Shown piece after piece: positions 1 through 8,875 of a DNA stretch of 64,000 nt. A program made the position numbers and the translations under genes. Numbering within the stretch: the first letter of the stretch is position 1; the number at the start of each line of letters is the position of its first letter. The DNA lies in the NCBI GenBank assembly GCA_965221465.1, contig OZ244892.1, forward strand, positions 1,426,001 through 1,490,000, written 5' to 3'. A model generated the notes under the pieces. The model saw only the letters and a list, made by a program, of their open reading frames with translations, had not been told where the DNA came from and searched no databases. The DNA comes from Azophilus sp965221465 (GTDB lineage Bacteria > Pseudomonadota > Gammaproteobacteria > Pseudomonadales > Azotimanducaceae).

Positions 1-251
1 CGCTCATGCTTCCTTTTCTTCGCTGCCGCCTTTGCCGCTTTCCTGAACTCGCCCGGCGGGAGAATCGCCTGTTCGATGCTCTGGCCGAGGCTCTCGAGGC
101 GATCGTTCAACCGGCTCACCTCGAGATGCCCCATGGCAACCGACCGCTTCCTGGCGGCCATTGAGGCGGCCGCGGAAAGCACCACCAGGACTGCGGCCAC
201 GACCGTGACCGCCTGTGCCAGGAAAACCAGATACTCGTATAGGTAAGCCAT
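1..251 (-). CDS. sohB: SohB-type inner-membrane peptidase, N-terminal part (cut by window edge)
   Basis: Only the first 83 codons are inside the window. The product begins with a hydrophobic segment at about residues 4-29 (core LVFLAQAVTVVAAVLVVL), then a basic stretch (AARKRS) and a charged, Lys/Ala-rich linker ending KKRKHE. This matches the N-terminal anchor and linker of SohB, a signal-peptide-peptidase-like (S49) serine protease. The catalytic domain is outside the window, so the assignment rests on the anchor and linker pattern. The ATG at 251 is preceded by GGAGC in the message sense. It is the last gene of the minus-strand block, 132 bases downstream of dnaQ. Confidence 0.6.
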   Translation of the reverse strand, partial: MAYLYEYLVFLAQAVTVVAAVLVVLSAAASMAARKRSVAMGHLEVSRLNDRLESLGQSIEQAILPPGEFRKAAKAAAKKRKHE

Positions 252-383
252 CGAGGGCTCCTGTTTCATTGCATTCGTGAACCGCGGCAGGTCGCGCGAC
301 AGGCCGGTGCATGCGGCCAGTACCTGCTGCGAACCTCGTGGCATGCGCCGGGACGCCGCCGGGTACGCTGAAGAGCGGCTACT

Positions 384-1097
384 CTACTGTCCGGGATGGA
401 CGGTCGTCCAGACGCAGGCATCGCCCAGGCGCTTCAGCATGGCTTCGTGGGCCGCCAGTTCTTCCGGACTGGCTTTGATCACCTTCAGCCTCGGACGATC
501 GGCCGACAGCGGAGGAAACTCCTCGTCGGTGGCGATGGCCTGGCCTTCGGATCCGTGCGGGTCGGCGAACATGCCCGTCTGCCCACCCGTCATCGCCAAA
601 TACACATCCGCCAGGATCTCGGCGTCGAGCAAGGCCCCATGCAGCGTTCTGTGGGTATTGTCCACACCGTATCGCCGGCACAGGGCATCGAGCCCGTTGC
701 GCTGTCCGGGATGGCGGCGCCGCGCCAGCGCCAGTGAGTCCTCGACCCGGCAAAGATCGTGAATGCGCAGGTTTACACCCGGAATCCTCGAGAATTCATC
801 GTCGATGAAGGAGGTATCGAACGGTGCGTTGTGGATGATCAGTTCCGCGCCACGGACGAAATCGACGAACGCTTCGCAGACATCCGCAAACAGCGGCTTG
901 TCGGCAAGAAACTCGCGCGTGATTCCGTGTACCTCGAGGGCGCCTGCCTCCACCTCCCGCTGCGGGTTGAGATAGGTTTGAAATCGCTTTCCGGTGTGCT
1001 TGCGATCGATGAGTTCGACACAGCCGATCTCGACGATGCGGTGGCCTTGCTCCGGTTCCAGCCCCGTGGTTTCGGTGTCCAGAACGACCTGACGCAT
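384..1097 (-). CDS. dnaQ: DNA polymerase III epsilon subunit (3'-5' proofreading exonuclease)
   Basis: A 237-residue DEDDh exonuclease that proofreads for the replicative polymerase. Exo I is VLDTETTGLEPE, with metal ligands at about Asp7 and Glu9. Exo II lies in LIIHNAPFDTSFID, and Exo III is LHGALLDAEILADVY, containing the general-base His and last Asp. Length is close to the 243 residues of E. coli DnaQ. The open frame extends further upstream, but residues before MRQVVLDTETTG have no family match and lie inside rnhA, so I start at 1097. The ATG overlaps the rnhA stop as TGATG, which suggests translational coupling. The rnhA-dnaQ pair is divergent in E. coli, but here both genes read the same way. 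Confidence 0.95.
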   Translation of the reverse strand: MRQVVLDTETTGLEPEQGHRIVEIGCVELIDRKHTGKRFQTYLNPQREVEAGALEVHGITREFLADKPLFADVCEAFVDFVRGAELIIHNAPFDTSFIDDEFSRIPGVNLRIHDLCRVEDSLALARRRHPGQRNGLDALCRRYGVDNTHRTLHGALLDAEILADVYLAMTGGQTGMFADPHGSEGQAIATDEEFPPLSADRPRLKVIKASPEELAAHEAMLKRLGDACVWTTVHPGQ

Positions 1098-1588
1098 CAA
1101 TGGCGCCTCCGGCCCGACTTTTTCTGCGCTTTGCGGGCCGTTTGCGGACTCTGCTGCATGGCATCGATGGCTTCGTTGGCTAGCCGGTCGACCTTGTCGT
1201 TCTCCGGATGGCCGCTGTGTCCCTTTACCCAGCGCCAGTCTATCCGGTGGCCTTCGGCCGCTGCGGTCAGGCGCTGCCAGAGATCCCGATTCTTGACGTC
1301 GGTATTCTGCCGGGTGCGCCAACCGTTGCGTTGCCAGCGGGAAACCCACTCCGTGATGCCCCGGCGCAGGTATTGGGAATCCGTCGACAGCACGACCCGG
1401 CACGGTCTCTGCAAGGCTTCCAGCCCCTGAATTGCCGCCATCAGTTCCATGCGATTGTTGGTGGTTTCGGGTTCCGCGCCCGAAACCTCCCGGGTGCGAT
1501 TCCGATAGCGCAAGAACGCCGCCCAACCACCGGGCCCGGGGTTGCCCCGGCAGGCGCCGTCGGTGAATATCTCAACGGCCTCGCTCAA
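1097..1588 (-). CDS. rnhA: Ribonuclease HI
   Basis: RNase HI degrades the RNA strand of RNA-DNA hybrids such as R-loops and primers. All four acidic catalytic positions are visible: Asp in IFTDGACRGNPGPGG, Glu in NNRMELMAAIQ, Asp in VVLSTDSQYLRRGI, and Asp in KVDRLANEAID. I chose a TTG start at 1588 because GGAAG lies four bases upstream and it gives 163 residues, near the 155 of E. coli. The alternative ATG at 1654 adds 22 residues without family similarity and deepens the overlap with the upstream methyltransferase. With the TTG start the overlap is 17 bases. The stop is coupled to dnaQ. Confidence 0.92.
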   Translation of the reverse strand: MSEAVEIFTDGACRGNPGPGGWAAFLRYRNRTREVSGAEPETTNNRMELMAAIQGLEALQRPCRVVLSTDSQYLRRGITEWVSRWQRNGWRTRQNTDVKNRDLWQRLTAAAEGHRIDWRWVKGHSGHPENDKVDRLANEAIDAMQQSPQTARKAQKKSGRRRH

Positions 1589-2381
1589 GGGGCTTCCAGG
1601 CGGTCGGTTTCGGGTAGGCAACCGGTGCGAGAGCAGAGCGTTCACGGATTCCACGACGCCCCACCCAGCGGGCGCTCCGAACCTGTTTCAGTGCCGAGAC
1701 GATGAGAATTCCTCCGGTCGGGGGTTGTACCTGCTCCAGCCAGGCACGCCCTTGCCGCACGAGCGCGCTGGATTCCTCAGGCGCAAGCCGACCGGAATTG
1801 CGACCCAGATTGAGTGGCAGGCCGAAGCCCAGGTAGGCAGCGCGGCCTTCCGTCTGGAATCCGAGCAGCGCCAGCCAGTCGAACAGCCGCAGCGGATTGA
1901 CGAAACGCATGCCGGAGAACAGGTCTCGATGCAGGTGTGAGTAGAGCGATCGCAACCCCCACAGGCTCAAGGCGTTGAATGCGCAGATCAGAAGACGGCC
2001 TCCGGGGGCAATGACGCGGCTCACTTCGCGCAATGCCTCGCGCGGGTCTTTTTCCAGTTCGAGGCTGTGATGCAGCACGAACCCGTGCGCCGACCCGTTT
2101 GGCAGCGGCAGCGCGCTGAGGCTGCTTTTCAGGCTCGACAACTCGGGGTGAGACGACGAATCCGGGGCGGCAAGGTAAAAACTGCTTCGGACCATGCAGC
2201 GCTTTACACCTTCGGCGGCGGCCGGTGTACCGCCCGACCAGACCAGCGTATCGCCGTGAAACCGGCGCACCAGTTCGGCCAACTGCGGCTTTTCCCGGGC
2301 GAGAATCCACTGCCCGAAGCTGTGTTCCGCCCAGGGAACGGCTGTCTCAGCGGGTTCCGGCAAGCTATCCCTCTTGTTCAC
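1572..2381 (-). CDS. SAM-dependent methyltransferase-like protein of the rnhA neighbourhood
   Basis: A 269-residue soluble protein resembling the class I methyltransferase-like protein (YafS type) that sits beside rnhA/dnaQ in many gammaproteobacteria. Visible fold elements are the acidic pair ending HHSLELEKDPREALREVSRVIAPGG (shown in parts: HHSLELEKDP, then REALREVSRVIAPGG) and the following strand RLLICAFNALSLWG, which correspond to motifs IV-VI. The usual glycine-rich SAM loop near the N terminus is not clear, so catalysis and substrate are unknown. It is first in a tight three-gene run with rnhA and dnaQ, overlapping rnhA by 17 bases or more. Confidence 0.75.
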   Translation of the reverse strand: MNKRDSLPEPAETAVPWAEHSFGQWILAREKPQLAELVRRFHGDTLVWSGGTPAAAEGVKRCMVRSSFYLAAPDSSSHPELSSLKSSLSALPLPNGSAHGFVLHHSLELEKDPREALREVSRVIAPGGRLLICAFNALSLWGLRSLYSHLHRDLFSGMRFVNPLRLFDWLALLGFQTEGRAAYLGFGLPLNLGRNSGRLAPEESSALVRQGRAWLEQVQPPTGGILIVSALKQVRSARWVGRRGIRERSALAPVAYPKPTAWKPLERGR

Positions 2382-2452
2382 GGCTCACCGGTACGGGCGA
2401 GTCGAGTCTGCATCGCTTCGTTGGTATTTCCGCTCCATGGGCATCCGCCGGT

Positions 2453-4354
2453 TCAGCGCCGCTCGATATCCGCCGCAGCATCCAGCGCGGCTTGCAGGGC
2501 GGTGAAGTCCAGTGTGCCGCCACGCGATGCAAAATAGGACCGCATGGTTTCCAGTTCCGCCTCGGAGACCGCGGCAAGGTCGCCGTCGACGACCCGCGTG
2601 ACGGTTACCAGCGCCTCGCCTTCCTCGCCGAGGCTCGCCACACCGACACTTCTGCCTCCTTGTTCGGGCCTCGGCAGCGCAAAGGCGGCATCGAGCACGT
2701 CCGCCGGCGCTGCACCACCCCCTCTTGTGGCAAGCTCGAAGCGCAACCAGTCGAGATCGTGCGCATCGGCTACCTCGGTTACGCTTGCCCCGTTGCGAAT
2801 ACGCAGAAGAGCATCGCTTCGTGCCGCTAGCAGCGCCTGCCGCGCCGCTCGCTCGACGAGCAACTCGACGATGGACTGCTCGACTTCCGCAAACGGCCTC
2901 TGCACCGGCGGATGATGCTCGCGCACCCGCGCCACGACGGCCCGGCCGTCGCCGTACTCGACCGCAGGCGTGTTGTTGCCGTTGTCGAGCACGTCAGCCT
3001 CGAATAACGCATCACGCAATTCCGCGTTGACGAAGATGCCCTCCCCCGACTCCCGGTCGATGCCCTCGGCCTGCTGTAGCTCGAGACCGAGCGTCTCCGC
3101 GATGGCATCGAGCGAATCGCTCAGTTCGAACGCCAGATTGTCGAGCTCTCGCACCCGCTCCTGAAACAGTTCGCGTGCGGCAGCCTCGATCAATCGTTCC
3201 CGGATGTCCGCCTGGCGTTCCTCGAAACTCGGGTACGGCTGGACCTCGATGCCGTCGAGACGGATCAGGTGGTAACCGAACTGCGTCTTCACGGGTTCCG
3301 AGAGTTGGCCGACAGCTTCGAGGCTCCACAACACCCGCTCGAATTCGGGGTCGAATATGCCCTTGCCGACGCTGCCCAACTCGCCTCCGGAGGCGCTCGA
3401 CCCGGGATCTTCGGAGTACTCCCGGGCCAGGTCAGCAAACGCCTCCCCCGATTCGATGCGTGCACGGATTTCGTTCACTTGTGCCATCGCCTGCGCGTCG
3501 CTGCGTTCATCGTTTACCTGCAGCAGGATGTGCGAACTGCTGCGCAGTTCCTCACCGCCCGCATTGGCCTTTTCGACCTCGTATTCGTTCAGGACCTCGT
3601 CTTCGCCGACAGCGATGGCGGGATCGTGCCGCAGCGACTGCCAGCTCAATTCCAGGTAGTCCACATCGACGGCTTCTTCGGTCATGAACTCGGCGGTGTG
3701 TTCGTCGTACCAGGTCCGAGCCTCGTCGGGGCCGACCTCGATGCCCGCGCTGAAGCGTTCGACCGTAAACGGAAGGTAGGCGATATCGCGTTGCTGATTG
3801 GTGATGGCGTTCAGCAACCGGGTCTCCCAGAGCGGCACCACGGCTGTTTCCGCCACGGCCTGGCGCAACTGGTTCATTTTCAGCAGGGACGCCGTCTCCG
3901 CCAGGAAGTCGGGTGCGGTGTAGCCGAGCGCCGCAACGCCGCGCCGGTAGAGGTTTTCGTTGAAGCGGCCGTCCACCTGGAAATTGGGATCGCTGGTGAC
4001 GACTGCGTCGACCTGGGTTTGCGAAGCCTGCAAGCCGAGGTCTTCGATGGCCTGCTCGAGCAGGGTGCGGGCGATCAATTGCTCGAGTGCCGCCTGTTGC
4101 AGGGCCAGGGGATCGATGGCATCCGGATCGATCTGGTCGCCGAGTTGCATCAGGATTCGCCGACGCTGCCGCTCCGTCTCCACCTCCAGCACGCCGCGGG
4201 TGATTTCTTCGCCGTTGACACTGGCAACCTCCGGGTCGCCCGGTGCGAAGACGTTGAAGGCTCCGAAACCGAAGAACGCCAGGGCGAATACCAGTACCGC
4301 AACGATGATCTTGAATCCGAGGCTTTGGGTACGATTTCTAAGCTGCTGCAACAT
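2453..4354 (-). CDS. ppiD: Periplasmic folding chaperone / peptidyl-prolyl isomerase PpiD
   Basis: A 633-residue membrane-anchored periplasmic chaperone that helps fold secreted and outer-membrane proteins near the Sec exit. The N terminus has one transmembrane anchor at about residues 12-35 (KIIVAVLVFALAFFGFGAF), then a SurA-N-like chaperone region containing the NGEEITRG and LIARTLLEQA segments. A parvulin domain follows at about residues 270-370, with SSHILLQVND and GGELGSVGKGIFDPEFE. The size and the position just after hupB are the usual gammaproteobacterial arrangement. A hairpin between the two genes could terminate part of the hupB transcription. Confidence 0.95.
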   Translation of the reverse strand: MLQQLRNRTQSLGFKIIVAVLVFALAFFGFGAFNVFAPGDPEVASVNGEEITRGVLEVETERQRRRILMQLGDQIDPDAIDPLALQQAALEQLIARTLLEQAIEDLGLQASQTQVDAVVTSDPNFQVDGRFNENLYRRGVAALGYTAPDFLAETASLLKMNQLRQAVAETAVVPLWETRLLNAITNQQRDIAYLPFTVERFSAGIEVGPDEARTWYDEHTAEFMTEEAVDVDYLELSWQSLRHDPAIAVGEDEVLNEYEVEKANAGGEELRSSSHILLQVNDERSDAQAMAQVNEIRARIESGEAFADLAREYSEDPGSSASGGELGSVGKGIFDPEFERVLWSLEAVGQLSEPVKTQFGYHLIRLDGIEVQPYPSFEERQADIRERLIEAAARELFQERVRELDNLAFELSDSLDAIAETLGLELQQAEGIDRESGEGIFVNAELRDALFEADVLDNGNNTPAVEYGDGRAVVARVREHHPPVQRPFAEVEQSIVELLVERAARQALLAARSDALLRIRNGASVTEVADAHDLDWLRFELATRGGGAAPADVLDAAFALPRPEQGGRSVGVASLGEEGEALVTVTRVVDGDLAAVSEAELETMRSYFASRGGTLDFTALQAALDAAADIERR

Positions 4355-4370
4355 GGTTCGAATCCCGGAA

Positions 4371-4399
4371 TGAAAGAAGGCGCAGTTGCTGCGCCTTCA
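4371..4399 (-). terminator. Hairpin after hupB, probable intrinsic terminator
   Basis: In the minus-strand sense a perfect 10-bp stem, GAAGGCGCAG / CTGCGCCTTC with a 3-base loop (4377-4399), is followed by TTTCATT. It lies 50-70 bases after the hupB stop and just before ppiD. The U-tract is short, so termination may be partial and ppiD may receive read-through. Confidence 0.6.
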
Positions 4400-4448
4400 G
4401 ACCAAATGCCGAAATCCCTGGTGCGGGGATATCGTTCGCCGTAAATGT

Positions 4449-4721
4449 CTAATTCAGAGCATCCTTCAACGCCTTGGCGGGCTTGAACGCCGGTACCCGG
4501 GCGGCCTTGATCTGGATGGTTTCGCCCGTCTGGGGGTTTCGGCCGGTACGCGCCGCCCGGTTCTTGACCGAAAACGTGCCGAAGCCCACCAGGGCAATGG
4601 GGTCGGACTGTTTGAGCGAGTCTGTGATGGCTTCAAGGGATGCGTCGAGTGCCCGAGCGGCAGCCGCCCTGGAGATGTCTGACGCGGCCGCAATGCGATC
4701 GATGAGTTCGGATTTGTTCAC
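4449..4721 (-). CDS. hupB: HU-beta histone-like DNA-binding protein
   Basis: A 90-residue HU subunit that bends and compacts DNA. The sequence begins MNKSELIDRIAAA and contains the beta-arm signature GFGTFSVKNRAARTGRNPQTG, shown in parts as GFGTFSVKNR and AARTGRNPQTG, with the Arg-Asn-Pro intercalating tip. It ends in the helix PAFKPAKALKDALN. The length is exactly typical for HU. It has its own promoter (4805-4833) and hairpin terminator, fitting strong, independent expression within the lon-hupB-ppiD order. Confidence 0.98.
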   Translation of the reverse strand: MNKSELIDRIAAASDISRAAAARALDASLEAITDSLKQSDPIALVGFGTFSVKNRAARTGRNPQTGETIQIKAARVPAFKPAKALKDALN

Positions 4722-4804
4722 GTGTTTTCCTCGATGACGGCATTCCTCGAATGGTTTGCCGATGTGAATATGCGACCGTACGACGACTACGATCAGCCCT
4801 CGCG

Positions 4805-4833
4805 TTTATACCAACAGCGTTTTTTCACTGCAA
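4805..4833 (-). promoter_or_regulatory. hupB promoter (sigma-70 type)
   Basis: In the minus sense: -35 TTGCAG (4833-4828), 17-base spacer, -10 TATAAA (4810-4805). It lies in the 171-base lon-hupB gap, about 85 bases before the hupB ATG. Confidence 0.65.
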
Positions 4834-4892
4834 GGCCCTCGCTGGATTCCTGTATCACGCCTTTACTACGCGACAAGACCTCGTCGGGTGGG

Positions 4893-7304
4893 TCAGTGCC
4901 GACTGACGGTCGGCTCATCGTCGGGCTCGAGATCGCCCAAGGGGCGGGACACCGGCGTTTGCGGATCCTCACCGAATCGCGGAGCGGGCATGCGTTCGAG
5001 GGCGAACTCCAGTACGGCATCCATCCATTTGACCGGGTGGATGGTCAGGTTTTTCTTGATGTTCTCGGCTATCTCCTTGAGATCACGCTCGTTTTCTTCC
5101 GGAATGACGACGTGTCGAATGCCCCCGCGATGCGCGGCCAGCAGCTTCTCCTTCAATCCGCCAATGGGCAGCACCCGCCCCCGCAGGGTGATTTCTCCGG
5201 TCATGGCGACGTCCGCGCGCACCGGAATGCCCGTGACCACGGAAACCATGGCCGTGCACATGCCGATGCCCGCGCTCGGGCCGTCCTTCGGTGTTGCGCC
5301 TTCCGGGACGTGGATATGCAGGTCGTATTTCTCGTGGAAGTCTTGCGGCACCCCGAGCGTCTCGCCGCGGCTGCGCACGAAGGTGAGCGCTGCCTGAATG
5401 CTCTCCTGCATGACATCGCCCAATGAGCCGGTCTTGGTCTGCCGGCCCTTGCCGGGTACGGCCACCGCCTCGATGTTCAGCAGTTCGCCGCCCGCTTCCG
5501 TCCAGGCAAGCCCGGTGACTATGCCGATCTGGTTGCGCTCTTCGGCCAGGCCGTAACTGTGGCGGCGAACGCCGTTGTATTCCTCGATGTCCCGGGCGCG
5601 AACGACCACGTCACCGATTTCCGGCTGCAGCGCCTTGTTCTTGACGACCTTTCGGGCGAGCTTCGCGATCTCCCTTTCCAGCCCGCGTACGCCCGCTTCC
5701 TTGGTGTAGTAGCGGATCAGGTGCAGTATCGCCTTGTCGGTGATTCCGAGTTCATCCGTCTTCAATCCGGAGCGCTCTCGATGCTTGGGCAGCAGAAAGC
5801 GCCTGGTGATGTTGAGTTTCTCGTCCTCCGTATAGCCGGGCAGCCGGATCACCTCCATGCGGTCGAGGAGCGCCGGGGGCATGTTCAGCGAGTTCGAGGT
5901 GCAGACGAAAAAAACGTCGGAAAGATCGTAGTCGACTTCGAGATAGTGGTCGTTGAACGTGCCGTTCTGTTCCGCGTCGAGCACCTCGAGCAGCGCGCTC
6001 GCCGGGTCGCCTCGGAAGTCGGTGCCCATCTTGTCCACCTCGTCGAGCAGGAAAAGCGGGTTGCTGACGCCGGCCTTGGCCATCTTCTGAACGATACGCC
6101 CCGGCATCGACCCGATATAGGTGCGCCGGTGACCGCGTATTTCCGCCTCGTCGCGTACCCCGCCGAGGGCCACACGCACGAACTTGCGGTTGGTGGCGCG
6201 AGCGATGCTCTCCCCGAGGGAGGTCTTGCCGACACCCGGCGGCCCGACGAAACAGAGCACCGGGCCGTTCATGCGGCGCACCCGGCTCTGTACCGCCAGG
6301 TATTCGATGATGCGCTCCTTGACCTCCTCGAGGCCGTAGTGGTCTTCGTCGAGAATCTCCTGGGCCCTGGGCAGGTCCCGACGCACGCGGCTGCGCTTTT
6401 TCCAGGGTATGCTCAGCATCCAGTCGAGGTAGCCGCGCACCACGGTCGCCTCGGCCGACATCGGAGCCATCAGCTTCAGCTTGCCCAGTTCGGCCAACGC
6501 CTTTTCCCGGGCGTCTTTCGGCATCTGCGCTTCTGCGATCCCGGCGGCAAGCTGCTCGATCTCGTTGGTTCCTTCCTGAATCTCGCCGAGTTCCTTCTGA
6601 ATCGCCTTGATCTGTTCGTTGAGGTAGTACTCGCGCTGGCTTTGTTCCATCTGTTGCTTGACGCGGCCGCGGATGTCCTTTTCGAGTCGTTGAACATCGA
6701 ACTGGCTTTCCATCAGCGAGAGGACCCGCTCGATCCTCTTTTCGAGGTCGAACGTCTCGAGAATCTCCTGCCTCTCCTTGACCGAAAGCGTCATGTGCGA
6801 GGCGATCGAATCGATCAGTCGCGATGGATCGTCGATGCCGGACAGGGTGGCCAGCACTTCCTGCGGCACCTTCTTGCTGAACTGGACATACTCTTCGAAC
6901 TGCGACATCGCCATCTGCACGGACTTCTCGACCGCAGCCGTTTTCGTGGTGGCCTCGGCCACCGGCTCGACATCCCCGACGATGTGATCGCCATCGAAGT
7001 CCAGCCGTGCAATTCGGGCGCGCCGGTCCCCTTCGACAAGGATTTTCACGGTGCCGTCCGGCAGCTTGAGCAGTTGCAGGACGGTTGCCAGCGTGCCCAC
7101 CGTAAAGAGATCGTCGGCTCCGACCCGCTCTGCCTTGGCATCCCGTTTCGCCACCAGCAGAATGCTCTTGCCGGCGCTCATGGCAGTATCCAGTGCCTTG
7201 ATCGAGCTTTCGGTGCCGACGAACAACGGATGCACCCCATGCGGATAGACCACCATGTCCCGCAATGGGAGAACCGGCAGGCCGGCAATTGAATTCCGGG
7301 TCAT
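4893..7304 (-). CDS. lon: ATP-dependent Lon protease (LonA)
   Basis: An 803-residue AAA+ serine protease that degrades misfolded and regulatory proteins in the cytoplasm. In order: LON N-terminal domain (starting LPVLPLRDMVVYPHG), coiled coil, AAA+ module with Walker A GPPGVGKTSLGES and Walker B PLFLLDEVDKMG, then the proteolytic domain with catalytic Ser in KDGPSAGIGM (about residue 680) and catalytic Lys in GGLKEKLLAAHRGG (about residue 720). Length and domain order are standard for LonA. It sits downstream of clpX with a 195-base gap that contains a heat-shock promoter candidate. Confidence 0.98.
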   Translation of the reverse strand: MTRNSIAGLPVLPLRDMVVYPHGVHPLFVGTESSIKALDTAMSAGKSILLVAKRDAKAERVGADDLFTVGTLATVLQLLKLPDGTVKILVEGDRRARIARLDFDGDHIVGDVEPVAEATTKTAAVEKSVQMAMSQFEEYVQFSKKVPQEVLATLSGIDDPSRLIDSIASHMTLSVKERQEILETFDLEKRIERVLSLMESQFDVQRLEKDIRGRVKQQMEQSQREYYLNEQIKAIQKELGEIQEGTNEIEQLAAGIAEAQMPKDAREKALAELGKLKLMAPMSAEATVVRGYLDWMLSIPWKKRSRVRRDLPRAQEILDEDHYGLEEVKERIIEYLAVQSRVRRMNGPVLCFVGPPGVGKTSLGESIARATNRKFVRVALGGVRDEAEIRGHRRTYIGSMPGRIVQKMAKAGVSNPLFLLDEVDKMGTDFRGDPASALLEVLDAEQNGTFNDHYLEVDYDLSDVFFVCTSNSLNMPPALLDRMEVIRLPGYTEDEKLNITRRFLLPKHRERSGLKTDELGITDKAILHLIRYYTKEAGVRGLEREIAKLARKVVKNKALQPEIGDVVVRARDIEEYNGVRRHSYGLAEERNQIGIVTGLAWTEAGGELLNIEAVAVPGKGRQTKTGSLGDVMQESIQAALTFVRSRGETLGVPQDFHEKYDLHIHVPEGATPKDGPSAGIGMCTAMVSVVTGIPVRADVAMTGEITLRGRVLPIGGLKEKLLAAHRGGIRHVVIPEENERDLKEIAENIKKNLTIHPVKWMDAVLEFALERMPAPRFGEDPQTPVSRPLGDLEPDDEPTVSRH

Positions 7305-7391
7305 TGCAATACCTCATGTTCGGGGACCGGGGTTGTCGAAGGCCTCGGGTTTGCACTTGCACGCCCCGTTCGTGCCCCGTGTAGATCGTAC

Positions 7392-7418
7392 TGTCGGGGT
7401 TCTCGTTTGCCGTTCAGG
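7392..7418 (-). promoter_or_regulatory. Candidate sigma-32 promoter for lon
   Basis: In the minus sense: CCTGAA (7418-7413), 13 bases, then CCCCGACA (7399-7392). This resembles the heat-shock consensus CTTGAA-N13-15-CCCCATNT at most positions. It is 88 bases upstream of the lon ATG. lon is a classic heat-shock gene, but the match is imperfect. Confidence 0.35.
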
Positions 7419-7435
7419 CTGTCGACCGTGCCGGG

Positions 7436-7452
7436 GCCCCGTTGGACGGGGC
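7436..7452 (-). terminator. GC-rich hairpin in the clpX-lon gap
   Basis: A perfect 7-bp stem GCCCCGT/ACGGGGC with a 3-base loop lies about 50 bases after the clpX stop. No U-tract follows, so it may be an mRNA 3'-end stabiliser or a weak terminator rather than a full intrinsic terminator. Confidence 0.35.
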
Positions 7453-7499
7453 ATCCTTGCCGAGTTGCAGCGCCCCCGGCCGTGCTGCGCAATCGGCGC

Positions 7500-8807
7500 T
7501 CAGTCTTCCGGCGCCGCGAGCGCCTTGTCCCGATTCTCGTACATCAGCATGGGCTTGCTTTCACCTGTAATCACGCCGGCATCGATCACCACCTTGGCAA
7601 TGGGATCGGAGGACGGCAGGTCATACATGGTATCGAGCAGCACGGCCTCGAGAATCGAGCGCAGGCCACGGGCGCCTGTCTTGCGTTCCATCGCTCGCTG
7701 CGCAACGGCCTTCAGCGCATCTTCGCGGAAATCCACTTCGACCCCTTCCATCTCGAACAGTTTCCCGTACTGTTTGGTCAGGGAATTCCTGGGCTCGGTG
7801 AGGATGCGCACCAGCGCGTGAATGTCGAGTTCCTCCAGGGTGGCGACCACGGGCAATCGCCCGACAAACTCCGGAATCAGCCCGTAACGGATCAGGTCTT
7901 CGGGTTCGACCAGGCGCAGGGTTGCGCCGATCTGCTTGCGGGACTCCTCGCCCCTCACTTCCGCCCCGAATCCGATGCCGGACTTGTCGGAGCGCTCGAG
8001 AATCACCTTGTCGAGGCCGGCAAAGGCGCCCCCGCAGATGAACAGGATATTGGATGTGTCGACCTGCAGGAATTCCTGCTGCGGGTGCTTGCGCCCGCCC
8101 TGGGGCGGCACCGAGGCAATGGTGCCCTCGATCAGCTTCAGAAGCGCCTGTTGAACGCCTTCTCCCGACACATCGCGGGTAATGGACGGATTGTCGGACT
8201 TGCGCGAGATCTTGTCGATCTCGTCGATGTAGACGATGCCCACCTGAGCCCGTTCCACATCGTAATCGCATTTCTGCAGCAGTTTCTGGATGATGTTCTC
8301 GACGTCTTCACCCACGTACCCGGCTTCGGTGAGCGTGGTGGCATCGGCGATCGTGAACGGGACATCGAGAAGCCTTGCCAGGGTTTCCGCAAGCAGCGTC
8401 TTGCCGCAACCGGTGGGCCCGATGAGCAGGATATTGGACTTGGACAGTTCGACATCGTCCTTCTTTCCCGACTTGCCCGATTTGCCCGACTTTGCCGAAT
8501 AGTGCAACCGCTTGTAGTGGTTGTAGACGGCCACGGACAGCACTTTCTTGGCGTGTTCCTGGCCGATGACGTATTCGTCGAGGATGCCGTTGATTTCGGC
8601 GGGAACCGGCAACTCGTTGCCATCCCCGCTCTGCGCACCCTCCGAGACCTCCTCGCGAATGATGTCGTTGCAGAGTTCCACGCACTCGTCGCAGATGAAA
8701 ACCGACGGCCCGGCAATGAGCTTGCGAACCTCGTGCTGGCTCTTGCCGCAAAAGGAGCAATACAGGAGTTTTGCAGAGTCGCCGCGTCTACCGCCTTCGT
8801 CAGCCAT
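7500..8807 (-). CDS. clpX: ClpX, ATP-dependent unfoldase subunit of ClpXP
   Basis: A 435-residue AAA+ unfoldase that recognises tagged substrates and feeds them to ClpP. The N-terminal zinc-binding domain has four cysteines (YCSFCGKS and FICDECVELC, about residues 17-46). The AAA+ core has Walker A GPTGCGKTLLAETL and Walker B GIVYIDEIDKI. The ClpP-contacting loop IGF is present in DKSGIGFGAEV. Between the zinc domain and the core there is a short Ser/Gly/Lys repeat (SGKSGKSGKKDD). It lies 68 bases after clpP, as is usual. Confidence 0.98.
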   Translation of the reverse strand: MADEGGRRGDSAKLLYCSFCGKSQHEVRKLIAGPSVFICDECVELCNDIIREEVSEGAQSGDGNELPVPAEINGILDEYVIGQEHAKKVLSVAVYNHYKRLHYSAKSGKSGKSGKKDDVELSKSNILLIGPTGCGKTLLAETLARLLDVPFTIADATTLTEAGYVGEDVENIIQKLLQKCDYDVERAQVGIVYIDEIDKISRKSDNPSITRDVSGEGVQQALLKLIEGTIASVPPQGGRKHPQQEFLQVDTSNILFICGGAFAGLDKVILERSDKSGIGFGAEVRGEESRKQIGATLRLVEPEDLIRYGLIPEFVGRLPVVATLEELDIHALVRILTEPRNSLTKQYGKLFEMEGVEVDFREDALKAVAQRAMERKTGARGLRSILEAVLLDTMYDLPSSDPIAKVVIDAGVITGESKPMLMYENRDKALAAPED

Positions 8808-8875
8808 GCATACCTCGACAGGATCCGATCCGCGCTACCTTGCGGTTTATCCGGGGATTTTTCAAGCCTCTCCCC

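Noticed and set aside
5559..7292. Long plus-strand open frame opposite lon (577 codons)
   Set aside because: It is antisense to a fully conserved Lon coding sequence; composition is His/Arg/Gln-rich as expected from the reverse strand of GC-rich genes, with no recognised domain.
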